Of a stretch of 64,000 nucleotides of DNA, positions 26,444 to 35,034 are shown one piece after another. Source of the stretch: Paracoccus aminophilus JCM 7686 (GTDB lineage Bacteria; Pseudomonadota; Alphaproteobacteria; Rhodobacterales; Rhodobacteraceae). The DNA lies in assembly GCF_000444995.1 (NCBI RefSeq), contig NC_022041.1, forward strand, positions 2,826,001-2,890,000, read 5' to 3'. The notes under the pieces were generated by a model. It was not told the DNA's origin. It saw only the letters and a list, made by a program, of their open reading frames with translations, and ran no database searches. How positions within the stretch are numbered: position 1 is the first letter of the stretch; each line of letters begins with the position of its first letter. A program made the position numbers and the translations under genes.

Positions 26444-27685
26444 ATGAAACGCATCGTTTTGGCTGGCCTTGTCGCCGGTGCCTCGCTGTTTGCCGTTCAA
26501 GCGGCAAGCGCGGTCGAAATCGAATATTGGCAATATGTCTTTGAAACCCGCGTCAAGGCGATGGACAAGCTGATCGAGAATTTCGAGAAGGCCAATCCCG
26601 ACATCACCGTCAAGCAGATGACCTTCCCCTATGCCGATTATCAGACCCGCGTGGTCGCGGCGACCATGGCCAAGAAGGGCCCGGATGTGATGCAGCTTTT
26701 TTACGGCTGGACCGACCAGTTCGTGAAGGGCAAGGTCATCCAGCCGCTCGATCCCGCCGCTTTCCCCCATGACAAGATCGAGGCCGAATTCTTCCCGATC
26801 GTTTCGGCGATGAAGCGGGGCGAGGATTATTACGGCCTGCCGACGGCGGTGCGCTCGCTCGCGCTCTTCTACAACAAGAAGCTCTTTGCCGATGCGGGCA
26901 TCGCCGAGCCGCCGAAGACGCTCGACGAGATGGTCGCCGATGCCAAAAAAATCGCCAAATCCGATGCCGCCGGGAATTTCGAGATCGAGGGCATCACGCT
27001 CGATATGGCCGGTCAGGACCATCACTGGTGGCGCGAGGTTCTGGTGCGCCAGTTCGGCGGCGCGCCCTATACGGATGACTACCGCACCGTGACCTATAAT
27101 GATGCGGCGGGCGAAAAGGCGCTCGATTTCTACACCGGGCTGCAAACCCGCGAGAAGGTCGGCATGTCGGGCTTCATGGATGAGGGTCAGGCCGCGTTCC
27201 GCGCCGGTCGCGCCGGCATGACCATCGACGGCACATTCCGTCTGGGCGCCTTCCGCGACATCAAGGATTTCGAATGGGGCGTGGCCGAGCTGCCCGAACA
27301 GGACGGCATCCGCTCGAACTATGCGTCCTATTTCGCCAATGCGATCGGCTCGGGTGCGAAGGGCGAAAAGCTTGAGGCGGCGCAGAAGTTTCTGGCATAT
27401 ATCTCCTCGGAAGAGGCGATGAAAATCTGGCTCGACGAGGTCGGCGAGCTCCCTGCCCGCCGCGCGGCTGCCCTGACCGACGAAAACCTGCAAAACCCGG
27501 TCTATGCGCCCTTCCTCAAGGGGCTCGACTATGCCCATACGACGCTTTTCGTCGAGGAAAACGCGCAGCGCCAGATTGCGACCGATATGGTCAACCGGGT
27601 CTTGCTGCAAAACCAGCCTGCCGCGGAATCGCTGAAAGAGGCCGCGACGGCCGAGCAGGCGGTGCTCGACAAGGCGGCGAAATAA
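26444..27685 (+). CDS. ABC transporter substrate-binding protein, CUT1-like
   Basis: A 413-residue periplasmic binding protein. A Sec signal peptide covers residues 1-23 (MKRIVLAGLVAGASLFAV.. ASA), and the mature form starts VEIEYWQYVF. The fold and motifs (GPDVMQLFYGW, GEDYYGLPTAVRSLALFYNK) are those of family 1 sugar-binding proteins (UgpB/MalE like). ATG 26444 follows GGAGGGGAATTCACC. It leads an operon whose permeases and ATPase follow. Ligand not inferable; the enzymes in the operon suggest an amino-sugar or sugar conjugate. Confidence 0.9.
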   Translation: MKRIVLAGLVAGASLFAVQAASAVEIEYWQYVFETRVKAMDKLIENFEKANPDITVKQMTFPYADYQTRVVAATMAKKGPDVMQLFYGWTDQFVKGKVIQPLDPAAFPHDKIEAEFFPIVSAMKRGEDYYGLPTAVRSLALFYNKKLFADAGIAEPPKTLDEMVADAKKIAKSDAAGNFEIEGITLDMAGQDHHWWREVLVRQFGGAPYTDDYRTVTYNDAAGEKALDFYTGLQTREKVGMSGFMDEGQAAFRAGRAGMTIDGTFRLGAFRDIKDFEWGVAELPEQDGIRSNYASYFANAIGSGAKGEKLEAAQKFLAYISSEEAMKIWLDEVGELPARRAAALTDENLQNPVYAPFLKGLDYAHTTLFVEENAQRQIATDMVNRVLLQNQPAAESLKEAATAEQAVLDKAAK

Positions 27686-27749
27686 GGCGGCCAAGTAAGG
27701 TCCGCGTTCCGGGGCGCGCGCCGTAAGCGCCGCCCCTCATCGCCACAGC

Positions 27750-27772
27750 CGGGGCCGGACACGGCCCCGTTT
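27750..27772 (+). terminator. Intercistronic hairpin after the binding-protein gene
   Basis: CGGGGCCG / CGGCCCCG with a GACA loop, followed by TTT. It sits in the 137-bp gap between the binding protein and first permease. Such partial terminators commonly lower permease expression relative to the binding protein. Confidence 0.6.
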
Positions 27773-27822
27773 GCTGCTCTCGCGGCAACGCAAGCACTGG
27801 CCGCGCCAGAAAGGAAAGCAGG

Positions 27823-28776
27823 ATGGCAGACGCTTCCGCCGCCCCCCATACCCCTCCGGCTCCCCGCGCCCCCGAGCCTGCCCCGACGGCCCGGCGCGGG
27901 CTCAGGATGCGCACGAAACGCCTGCTCTGGGTCTGGAGCTTTCTGGCGCTGCCCGTGCTCTTTTACAGCGTCATCCGCTTTTATCCGACCATCGAGGCCT
28001 TCTGGCTGTCGCTGACGAATTGGGATCTGCTGTCGGATCCCGAATATATCGGGCTTGAGAATTACCGCCGTCTCTTTGCCGATCCCCTGTTCTGGCAAGT
28101 CTTTGGCAATACGTTCAAATATCTGCTGATCGGCACGCCGGTCTCGCTGGTTCTGGCCTTCACCATCGCCTATTTCCTTGACCGCATCCGCTTTGGCCAT
28201 ACCTTCCTGCGCGCGCTTTATTTCCTACCCTTCATCACCACGGCCTCGGCCATGGCCTGGGTCTGGCGCTGGTTCTACCAGCCCGCGCCGACGGGCATCA
28301 TCAACAATGCGCTCGGCCAGCTAGGGATCAGCCCGATCCCCTTCCTGAAATCGACCGAGCTTGCGCTGCCCTCGATCACCTTCACCGCGATCTGGGCCGG
28401 GCTTGGCTTTCAGATCATCATCTTCATGGCCGGTCTGCGCGCGATCCCCTCGACCTATTACGAGGCCGCGCGCATCGACGGGCTGAACGAGCGTCAGATT
28501 CTGCGCAAGATCACCTTGCCGCTGCTGAAACCGACCACGGTCTTTCTGGTGGTCTTTTCCTCGATCGGCTTTCTCAGGATCTTCGATCAGGTCTTCAACA
28601 TGAGCTCGATCGACCCGGGCGGGCCGCTCAATTCGACGAAACCTTTGGTGCTGATGATCTATCAGACCGCGTTTTCGTCTTATGAAATGGGCTATGCCGC
28701 CGCCCAGACGACGGTGCTCTTCTCGATCCTTCTGGTGATCTCGCTTGTGCAACTCTGGCTGATGAGGGATCGCTGA
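27823..28776 (+). CDS. ABC transporter permease (MalF/UgpA type)
   Basis: A 317-residue inner-membrane protein with about 6 membrane helices. The ATPase-coupling EAA loop is clear: YYEAARIDGLNERQILRK, at about residue 213. A 25-residue Pro/Ala-rich cytosolic N-terminus (AAPHTPPAPRAPEPAP) precedes the first helix. ATG follows AGGAAAGCAGG. It forms the membrane channel with the permease encoded 1 bp downstream. Confidence 0.9.
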   Translation: MADASAAPHTPPAPRAPEPAPTARRGLRMRTKRLLWVWSFLALPVLFYSVIRFYPTIEAFWLSLTNWDLLSDPEYIGLENYRRLFADPLFWQVFGNTFKYLLIGTPVSLVLAFTIAYFLDRIRFGHTFLRALYFLPFITTASAMAWVWRWFYQPAPTGIINNALGQLGISPIPFLKSTELALPSITFTAIWAGLGFQIIIFMAGLRAIPSTYYEAARIDGLNERQILRKITLPLLKPTTVFLVVFSSIGFLRIFDQVFNMSSIDPGGPLNSTKPLVLMIYQTAFSSYEMGYAAAQTTVLFSILLVISLVQLWLMRDR

Positions 28777-28777
28777 G

Positions 28778-29617
28778 ATGACCGCCCGCACCCTGTCCTA
28801 TGGCAAAATCGCGCCCGGCAAGATCATCACCTGGACGCTGCTCTTCATCGGCGGCGTCGCCATGGTCACGCCGCTGCTCTTCATGTTCTCGACCTCGCTC
28901 AAGACGGCGGGCCAGATCTATGACCTGCGCTTGATCCCGGCCGAGCCGACGCTGCAGAACTATGTCAAAGTGCTCTCGGACGGGCGCTTCCTGCGCTGGT
29001 TCCTGAACTCGATGTTCATCGCCTGCGCCGTGACCTGCTCGAACCTCTTCTTCGACAGCCTCGTCGGCTATACGCTGGCGAAATTCGAGTTCCGGGGCCG
29101 CAAGTTCATCTTCATCGCGATCCTGTCGACGCTGATGATCCCGACCGAGATGCTGGTGATCCCGTGGTATCTGATGAGCGCCAATCTCGGCTGGCTCGAC
29201 ACCTATTGGGGCATCATGTTTCCGGGCATGATGACCGCGTTTGGCACCTTTCTGATGAAGCAATTCTTCGAGGGCGTGCCCGATGATTTCCTCGAAGCCG
29301 CGCGCATCGACGGGCTCAATGAATTCACCATCTGGTGGCGCATTGCCATGCCGCTGGTGACGCCCGCGCTGTCGGCGCTCGCGATCTTCACCTTCCTTGG
29401 CAATTGGACGGCCTTCTTCTGGCCGCTGATCGTCACCACCAGCGCCGAGCATTACACCTTGCCGATCGGGCTGACCTCTTTCGCGGTCGAGCAATCCATC
29501 CAATGGGAAATGATTATGACCGGCGCCGCGCTTGCGACGCTGCCGACGCTGGTCGTCTTCCTTCTTCTGCAACGCTATATCGTGCGCGGCGTAATGCTGG
29601 CGGGCCTGAAAGGCTGA
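28778..29617 (+). CDS. ABC transporter permease (MalG/UgpE type)
   Basis: A 279-residue inner-membrane protein with 6 membrane helices, of the carbohydrate-uptake class. The EAA loop is FLEAARIDGLNEFTIWWRIA. It starts one base after the stop of its partner permease and is followed after 3 bp by the lyase gene. This tight packing shows one transcript. Confidence 0.9.
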   Translation: MTARTLSYGKIAPGKIITWTLLFIGGVAMVTPLLFMFSTSLKTAGQIYDLRLIPAEPTLQNYVKVLSDGRFLRWFLNSMFIACAVTCSNLFFDSLVGYTLAKFEFRGRKFIFIAILSTLMIPTEMLVIPWYLMSANLGWLDTYWGIMFPGMMTAFGTFLMKQFFEGVPDDFLEAARIDGLNEFTIWWRIAMPLVTPALSALAIFTFLGNWTAFFWPLIVTTSAEHYTLPIGLTSFAVEQSIQWEMIMTGAALATLPTLVVFLLLQRYIVRGVMLAGLKG

Positions 29618-29620
29618 CCC

Positions 29621-31126
29621 ATGACCACCCTTCCCCCCGATACCTCGGTCTTTCCCGATCCGGTCTATAAAGACACCGTGCTGCGCCCGCTTTTTGACGG
29701 GGCCAAGACCCATCACGTCGCGGGCTTTCGCGCCATCGACCGCGCCCATCTGGTGATGCTGGCGGAAACCGGGATCCTGCCGCGCCAAAGCGCCAGCGCG
29801 ATTGCCCGCGCCTTGGTCGAGATCGAGGCCGAGGTCGATCCCGCCACGCTGACCTATACCGGCGAGGTCGAGGATTATTTCTTCCTGACCGAGCAGATGT
29901 TGAAAGCGCGCCTCGGGCCCGATCTTGGCGGGCGGCTCCATACCGCGCGCTCGCGCAATGACATCGACCACACGCTCTTCAAGCTGGCGCTGAAGCCGCG
30001 CATCGACGCGATGCTGACCGAGGCGCGCGCGCTTCTGGCCGCGATGATTGCCAAGGCCGATGCGGAAGCCGCGACGCTGATCGTCGCCTATACCCATGGC
30101 CAGCCCGCCCAGCCCTCGACGCTTGGCCATTACCTCTCGGGCGCAATCGAGATCCTCGCCCGCGACATCGCCCGGATGGAAGAGGCGCGGGCGATTGTCG
30201 ATCTTTGCTCGCTGGGAGCAGCGGCGATCACCACCTCGGGCTTTCCGATCGACCGCGCCCGCGTCGCCGCCCTGCTGGGCTTTTCCGCGCCGCAAAGGAA
30301 CAGCTATTCCTGCATTGCCGCGGTCGATTACATCACCTCGACCTATGCCGCGATCGAGCTGCTTTTCCTCCATCTCGGGCGGCTCATTCAGGATTTCCAG
30401 TTCTGGACCGCCTTCGAGGTCGGCCAGCTGCACGTCCCGAATGCGCTGGTCCAGATCTCGTCGATCATGCCGCAAAAGCGCAATCCCGTGCCGATCGAGC
30501 ATCTGCGTCACCTCTCGTCCCAAACCCTGGGCCGCGCGCGGACCATGCTGACGATCATGCACAACACGCCCTTCACCGATATGAACGACAGCGAGGGCGA
30601 AAGTCAGGAGGCGGGCTATCAGGCCTTTGCTTCGGGAAGCCGGGTGCTACGGTTGCTGACCGCGCTGATCGCACAGGTTCAGGTCAATCCCGCCCGGGTG
30701 CGCGCCAATATCGACCGCGCCTGCATCACCATCACCGAGCTTGCCGACAGTCTCGTGCGGCGCGAGGATCTCTCGTTCCGCCAGGCCCATGAGATCGCCG
30801 CCGACACCGCCCGCGCGGTCGTCGCCGCCGAGACCAGCCTGTCGGCGGGCGGTCTCGCCCCCTTCCGAGCCGCGTTCGAGGCCCATACCGGCCGCGCGAC
30901 GCGGCTCAGCGAGGCGGACTTTGCCGAAATCGTCAGTCCCGAATATTTCGTTGCCGTCCGCGCCCGCTTTGGTGGCCCCGCGCCCGAACCGATGGCCGAA
31001 GCGCTCGCCGCCTATCGCGAAAGCCTGAGCGCCCTCGATCACCGCATCGCGGCGCGCGCCACACGCGAGGCCGAGGCGGCCCGCACCCTCGACACCGCCT
31101 TCTCGGCTTTGCTGGAGGATCGCTGA
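29621..31126 (+). CDS. Argininosuccinate lyase-like enzyme (fumarase/aspartase superfamily)
   Basis: A 501-residue lyase. The three conserved regions are present: [27 protein letters not shown] and the signature [10 protein letters not shown] (280-289, with the catalytic Ser281). Enzymes of this superfamily cleave succinyl-N (or C-O) bonds and release fumarate. True ArgH sits with arginine genes and is about 460 residues. Here it lies inside an ABC-transporter operon, between permease and ATPase, and differs in the substrate loop ([14 protein letters not shown]). It is therefore probably a catabolic lyase on the imported compound, comparable in principle to ethylenediaminedisuccinate lyase. 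The substrate is unknown. Confidence 0.82.
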   Translation: MTTLPPDTSVFPDPVYKDTVLRPLFDGAKTHHVAGFRAIDRAHLVMLAETGILPRQSASAIARALVEIEAEVDPATLTYTGEVEDYFFLTEQMLKARLGPDLGGRLHTARSRNDIDHTLFKLALKPRIDAMLTEARALLAAMIAKADAEAATLIVAYTHGQPAQPSTLGHYLSGAIEILARDIARMEEARAIVDLCSLGAAAITTSGFPIDRARVAALLGFSAPQRNSYSCIAAVDYITSTYAAIELLFLHLGRLIQDFQFWTAFEVGQLHVPNALVQISSIMPQKRNPVPIEHLRHLSSQTLGRARTMLTIMHNTPFTDMNDSEGESQEAGYQAFASGSRVLRLLTALIAQVQVNPARVRANIDRACITITELADSLVRREDLSFRQAHEIAADTARAVVAAETSLSAGGLAPFRAAFEAHTGRATRLSEADFAEIVSPEYFVAVRARFGGPAPEPMAEALAAYRESLSALDHRIAARATREAEAARTLDTAFSALLEDR

Positions 31127-32163
31127 TGGCGACCATCGAACTTAGAAAACTCGTCAAATCCTACGGCAAGACCGATGTCATCCACGGCATTGATCTGGGC
31201 ATTCAGGACGGCGAATTTGTGGTCTTCGTTGGCCCCTCGGGCTGCGGCAAATCAACGACGCTGCGCATGATCGCGGGCCTTGAAGAGATCTCGGGCGGCG
31301 AGATCCTGATCGGCGGCACCGTCGTCAACGAGCTCGATCCCAAGGCGCGCAATATCGCGATGGTCTTCCAGAATTACGCGATCTATCCGCATATGACCGT
31401 GCGCCAGAATATCGCTTTCGGGCTTTATACCTCGAAAGCGCCCAAGGCCGAGAAAGACGCTCGCGTCGATGAGGTCGCGGCGATCCTTGGCCTGACGCCC
31501 TATCTCGAGCGCCGCCCCGCAGCCCTGTCGGGCGGTCAGCGCCAGCGCGTCGCGATTGGCCGCGCGATGGTGCGCAATCCTTCGGCCTTTCTCTTTGACG
31601 AGCCGCTCTCAAACCTCGACGCCCAGCTGCGCGCGCAGATGCGGATCGAGATCAAGCGCCTGCATCAGCGCCTTGGCACGACCATCGTCTATGTCACCCA
31701 TGATCAGGTCGAGGCGATGACCATGGCCGACCGTATCGTGGTGATGAAGGACGGCCATATTCTGCAAGCGGGCGCGCCGATGGAGCTTTACGAAAGCCCC
31801 GTCGATGTCTTCACCGCGCGCTTCATCGGCAGCCCCTCGATGAACATCCTGCCCGGTCGTGCGACGGGAACGGGCTTTGCGCCGGACCCTGCGGGCGATC
31901 TGCTGCTTGGCCTGCGCCCACATGATCTGACGGTCGGCGTGCCGGTCTCGGACCCGATCCTGACGCTTGCGGGCAAGGTCACGGCGGTCGAGCCGCTCGG
32001 CCCGGAAACGCTGGTCCATTTCGAGGTCGCGGGAGAAAGCATCATCGGCTCGGCCCCCGGCACGCTGGTCCCGGCCATCGGCGCCGAGGTCAGCGCCAGC
32101 CTGCCGCGCGGGCTTTTGCATCGGTTCGATCGGCAAAGCGAACGCAGCCTGGGCCGGGTCTGA
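31126..32163 (+). CDS. ABC transporter ATPase (UgpC/MalK type)
   Basis: A 345-residue ATPase. Walker A is [10 protein letters not shown] (37-46), the Q-loop FQNY, the ABC signature [14 protein letters not shown], Walker [13 protein letters not shown] and the switch His in [12 protein letters not shown]-terminal TOBE/MalK regulatory domain follows after about residue 235. Its ATG overlaps the lyase stop by one base, so it is in the same operon. It energises the two permeases. Confidence 0.92.
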   Translation: MATIELRKLVKSYGKTDVIHGIDLGIQDGEFVVFVGPSGCGKSTTLRMIAGLEEISGGEILIGGTVVNELDPKARNIAMVFQNYAIYPHMTVRQNIAFGLYTSKAPKAEKDARVDEVAAILGLTPYLERRPAALSGGQRQRVAIGRAMVRNPSAFLFDEPLSNLDAQLRAQMRIEIKRLHQRLGTTIVYVTHDQVEAMTMADRIVVMKDGHILQAGAPMELYESPVDVFTARFIGSPSMNILPGRATGTGFAPDPAGDLLLGLRPHDLTVGVPVSDPILTLAGKVTAVEPLGPETLVHFEVAGESIIGSAPGTLVPAIGAEVSASLPRGLLHRFDRQSERSLGRV

Positions 32164-32166
32164 GCC

Positions 32167-33048
32167 ATGGTGGCAGAGGTTTTTCTCGGCGTCGATGTCG
32201 GCGGCACCAAGGTTCATGCGCTGCTGACCGATCCAATGGGCACGGTTCTGGCCGAAGCGCGCGAGCCGACCGCCCCGACCGGCGGGCTCGCCTTGGCCGA
32301 TCAGATCGCGCAGCTGGCGGACCGGCTGTGCGCGCAGGCGGGCTGCGCCCGGCCCGTCGCTGCGGGCATCGGCCTGCCCGCCTCGGTCGATCCGGTGACG
32401 CGCGCGCTCAGCGTCATCCCGAATATTCCCGAGATGGCGGGCACCGGCTTTTTCCCGGCTCTGCAAGCGCGGCTCGGCGGCCGGATCGCGCTGGAAAATG
32501 ACGTGAGCGCGGCGGCGCTTGGCGAGGCCTGGCTCGGCGAAAGCGGCGATCCTTTGGCCTTTGTCGCGCTTGGCACCGGCATCGGCATGGGGCTGATCCA
32601 TCGCGGCGAGATCTTTCGCGGCTGTCGCGGCGGCGCGGGCGAGATCGCCTTCCTGCCGCTCGGCGCCGATCCGGCTGATCCGGAAATCCGTCAGTCAGGC
32701 GCGCTGGAAGAGGTGCTCGGCGGCAAGGGCTGGCGGCGCGCCTATCAGGCGGCGAAGGGCCAAAGCGAACCCGATCTGGCGCAGCTTTTCGCGGCAAATG
32801 ACCCGGTTTTCGAGCTTGTGATCACAAATCAGGCGGCACTTCTCGCGCGCGCGCTTCTGTCGGTGTCAGCGCTGGTCGCGCCCGAGGTGATCGTGCTCGG
32901 CGGCTCTATCGGGATGCAGCCGAAGCTCATCGCCGCGACCACCGCCGCGCTGGCCGAGATTTGCCCGCATCCGCCCCGGATCTGCCCCTCGCGGCTTGGC
33001 CCGCGCGCGGGCGCCTTGGGCGCGGCACGCGCGGCGATGCTCGGCTGA
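32167..33048 (+). CDS. ROK-family sugar kinase
   Basis: A 293-residue kinase of the ROK family. The phosphate motif DVGGTKVHALL is at residues 9-19, ALENDVSAAALGEAW gives the catalytic Asp, and GTGIGMGLIHRGEIF the ATP loop. It lacks the CxCGxxGC zinc motif seen in the repressor next door, which sets it apart from typical N-acetylglucosamine kinases. It is the last gene in the operon, 3 bp after the ATPase. It would phosphorylate the sugar released inside the cell, possibly glucose, glucosamine or a relative. Confidence 0.85.
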   Translation: MVAEVFLGVDVGGTKVHALLTDPMGTVLAEAREPTAPTGGLALADQIAQLADRLCAQAGCARPVAAGIGLPASVDPVTRALSVIPNIPEMAGTGFFPALQARLGGRIALENDVSAAALGEAWLGESGDPLAFVALGTGIGMGLIHRGEIFRGCRGGAGEIAFLPLGADPADPEIRQSGALEEVLGGKGWRRAYQAAKGQSEPDLAQLFAANDPVFELVITNQAALLARALLSVSALVAPEVIVLGGSIGMQPKLIAATTAALAEICPHPPRICPSRLGPRAGALGAARAAMLG

Positions 33049-33061
33049 GAAACGCCAAAAA

Positions 33062-33096
33062 GCCGCGCCTCCCCCAAGGAAGGCGCGGCGATTTTC
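33062..33096. terminator. Bidirectional terminator, ABC operon and mcl
   Basis: GCCGCGCCT / AGGCGCGGC, a 9-bp stem with TTTT on the right and AAAAA on the left. Convergent genes end on both sides (33048 and 33113). Confidence 0.85.
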
Positions 33097-33112
33097 ACGT
33101 CAATCGCGCCGA

Positions 33113-34087
33113 TCAGGCGGCGATTTGACGGGCTTTTTCGACCAGAACTTCGGCCTGACGGATCGACGCGTAATCGATCAGACGACCGTCGAGCGAGACC
33201 GCGCCTTTGCCAGCGGCTTCGGCTTCGGCCATCGCCTTCAGGATCTTCTGCGCGCGCTCGATTTCAGCAGCCGAGGGGCTCATCACTTCGTTCGCCAGCG
33301 CGATCTGGCTCGGGTGGATCGCCCATTTGCCTTCGCAGCCCAGAACGGCGGCGCGGTAAGCCGCGGCTTTATAGCCATCGGGATCCTGGAAGTTGCCGAA
33401 GGGGCCGTCGATCGGACGCAGGCCGTTGGCGCGGGCCGCGACGACCATGGTCGCCAGCGCGTGGTGCCACATATCGCCCCAATGGATCTGGCGCGAGCCA
33501 TCGGCCAGCGGGTCGGTCAGGACCGAATAATGCTCGTTCACGCCACCGATGACGGTGGTGCGGGCACGGGTCGAGGCGGCATAGTCAGCCACGCCGAAGT
33601 GAAGGCTCTCGTTGCGCTTCGAAGCGCCCGCGATCGCGGCAACGTTCTGCATACCAAGCGCGGTTTCGATGATGTGCTCGAAGCCGATGCGCTTTTTATA
33701 GCCCTTCGCGTCTTCGATCTGGGTCACCATCATATCGACGGCATAGACGTCGGCGGCGGTGCCGACTTTCGGGATCATGATCAGGTCAAGACGCTCGCCC
33801 GCCTGTTCGACGACGTCGACGACATCGCGGTACATGTAATGCGTGTCGAGGCCGTTGATTCGCACGGAGAGGGTTTTCTTGCCCCAATCCATCTCGTTCA
33901 GCGCCTTGATGATGTTCTTGCGCGCCTGCGCTTTCTCGTCGGGAGCGACAGCATCCTCGAGGTCGAGGAAGATCACATCGACGTCGGATTCTGCTGCCTT
34001 TTGAAACATTTGCGGCTGGCTGCCGGGGACGGCCAGTTCACTGCGGTTCAGCCGCGCGCGGGCCTGTTCGATCGGATGGAAGCTCAT
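33113..34087 (-). CDS. mcl: L-malyl-CoA / beta-methylmalyl-CoA lyase
   Basis: A 324-residue HpcH/HpaI/CitE-family lyase that splits malyl-CoA to acetyl-CoA and glyoxylate in the serine cycle. The sequence matches Rhodobacter Mcl1 well: IFLDLEDAVAPDEKAQARKN, LSVRINGLDTHYMYRDVVD, MIPKVGTAADVYAVD and GPFGNFQDPDGY. LDLED carries the Mg2+-binding acidic residue. ATG 34087 is chosen for AGGAG 9 nt upstream and for matching the family N-terminus MSF; the frame is open further up. It is on the opposite strand from the rest of the cycle genes. Confidence 0.92.
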   Translation of the reverse strand: MSFHPIEQARARLNRSELAVPGSQPQMFQKAAESDVDVIFLDLEDAVAPDEKAQARKNIIKALNEMDWGKKTLSVRINGLDTHYMYRDVVDVVEQAGERLDLIMIPKVGTAADVYAVDMMVTQIEDAKGYKKRIGFEHIIETALGMQNVAAIAGASKRNESLHFGVADYAASTRARTTVIGGVNEHYSVLTDPLADGSRQIHWGDMWHHALATMVVAARANGLRPIDGPFGNFQDPDGYKAAAYRAAVLGCEGKWAIHPSQIALANEVMSPSAAEIERAQKILKAMAEAEAAGKGAVSLDGRLIDYASIRQAEVLVEKARQIAA

Positions 34088-34186
34088 CTTGGGATGCTCC
34101 TGGCAGGATGTTGGGAATGCCGTCAGGAGTGAAGCAATTTTCTTTCCTGTCAACATCGAACCTCGAACTATTATTATTCTTCATGC

Positions 34187-34843
34187 TTAAGTCTCGCTCG
34201 AAGAACTCCCGCTGATCCCGGCCCGGCCATGCTTGTGGGAATAGTAAAATGCGATCGCCTGAGCGCGATTCTTGAGCGAAAGCTTGTCGTAAAGATTGGA
34301 CAGGTGGAACTTCACCGTGTTGGTCGTAATCCCGAGATGGGTGGCCAGTTCGCGATTGGTCAACCCGGTCGCCAGAGCCTCGAGCATCTTGGTTTCGCGA
34401 TTCGACAAAGCCTTCAGCGGATCGTTCTGAAGCTTGCGAACATCGACATAGGGAAAGACCATCCGCCCCGAGGCCACCGCCGCGCAGGTGTCGAGCAGGC
34501 TGTCGACCGGCCCGTTGCGGGCAACGAAACCGGCGGCCCCCGCCCCCATCGCGGCAAGATGGGCCTCGCTGCCCTCGTCGGCATAGATCACGACCCGAGG
34601 CGCGCGTTCCTGTTCGCGCAAAACCTCAAGCAGCCGCGCCCCGCCAAGTGCAGGCAGGTTCCAGTCGATGATGCCGACATCGGCGGGAACGCGCATCGCA
34701 AGGCCGAGAAAACCTTCCGCCGTGGCCGAGGTCGCGACGAGGGAAAACTGGGGGTGCCGCTCGAAAACCTCGGCCATGGCGCTCAGGACCAGCGGGTTGC
34801 TGTCGGCAAGCATGATCGAGATTTGTGCCGGTTTTTTGTCCAT
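34187..34843 (-). CDS. LuxR-type response regulator, orphan
   Basis: A 218-residue two-domain regulator. A receiver domain (about 8-120) has phospho-acceptor Asp60 in GIIDWNLPALGG. A LuxR helix-turn-helix is at the C-terminus (LSNRETKMLEALATGL, NRELATHLGITTNTVKFHL). No histidine kinase is adjacent. It lies between mcl and the divergent sga operon, so it is the natural candidate regulator for serine-cycle genes. The start is uncertain: ATG 34876 and a GTG at 34852 are in frame; ATG 34843 gives the usual length. Confidence 0.8.
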   Translation of the reverse strand: MDKKPAQISIMLADSNPLVLSAMAEVFERHPQFSLVATSATAEGFLGLAMRVPADVGIIDWNLPALGGARLLEVLREQERAPRVVIYADEGSEAHLAAMGAGAAGFVARNGPVDSLLDTCAAVASGRMVFPYVDVRKLQNDPLKALSNRETKMLEALATGLTNRELATHLGITTNTVKFHLSNLYDKLSLKNRAQAIAFYYSHKHGRAGISGSSSSET

Positions 34844-34879
34844 TTTGATCACTTTTCTCCCTTTTTTCCTACCCATTTA

Positions 34880-34938
34880 GGTGGATACATCTCCACCAAA
34901 ACTCGTATTCCACCAGAAAGGATAGGTAATTTCCCACC
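34880..34938. promoter_or_regulatory. CCACC boxes upstream of sgaA
   Basis: Three CCACC motifs at 34893, 34910 and 34934, with a GGTGG at 34880 that forms an inverted repeat with the first (8-bp spacer). They sit in the 191-bp divergent region between the LuxR regulator and sgaA. They could bind the LuxR protein; unsupported beyond the pattern. Confidence 0.3.
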
Positions 34939-35034
34939 CATAAGAATATCACTTGGCAGGAGAAACTACCGTTGTGAGATTCGCGGTTCAATTATTTTCT
35001 CAATCCAAAGGTTATCGATCGAAGGGAAACTCGA

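Noticed and set aside
27720..27746. A second hairpin GGGGCG / CGCCCC before the first permease
   Set aside because: Only 6 bp with a long loop, and overlapping generally GC-rich sequence; the adjacent 8-bp hairpin explains the gap better.
29621..31126. Naming the lyase argH
   Set aside because: Motifs fit the family but the operon is a sugar importer, the length is about 40 residues longer, and the substrate loop differs.
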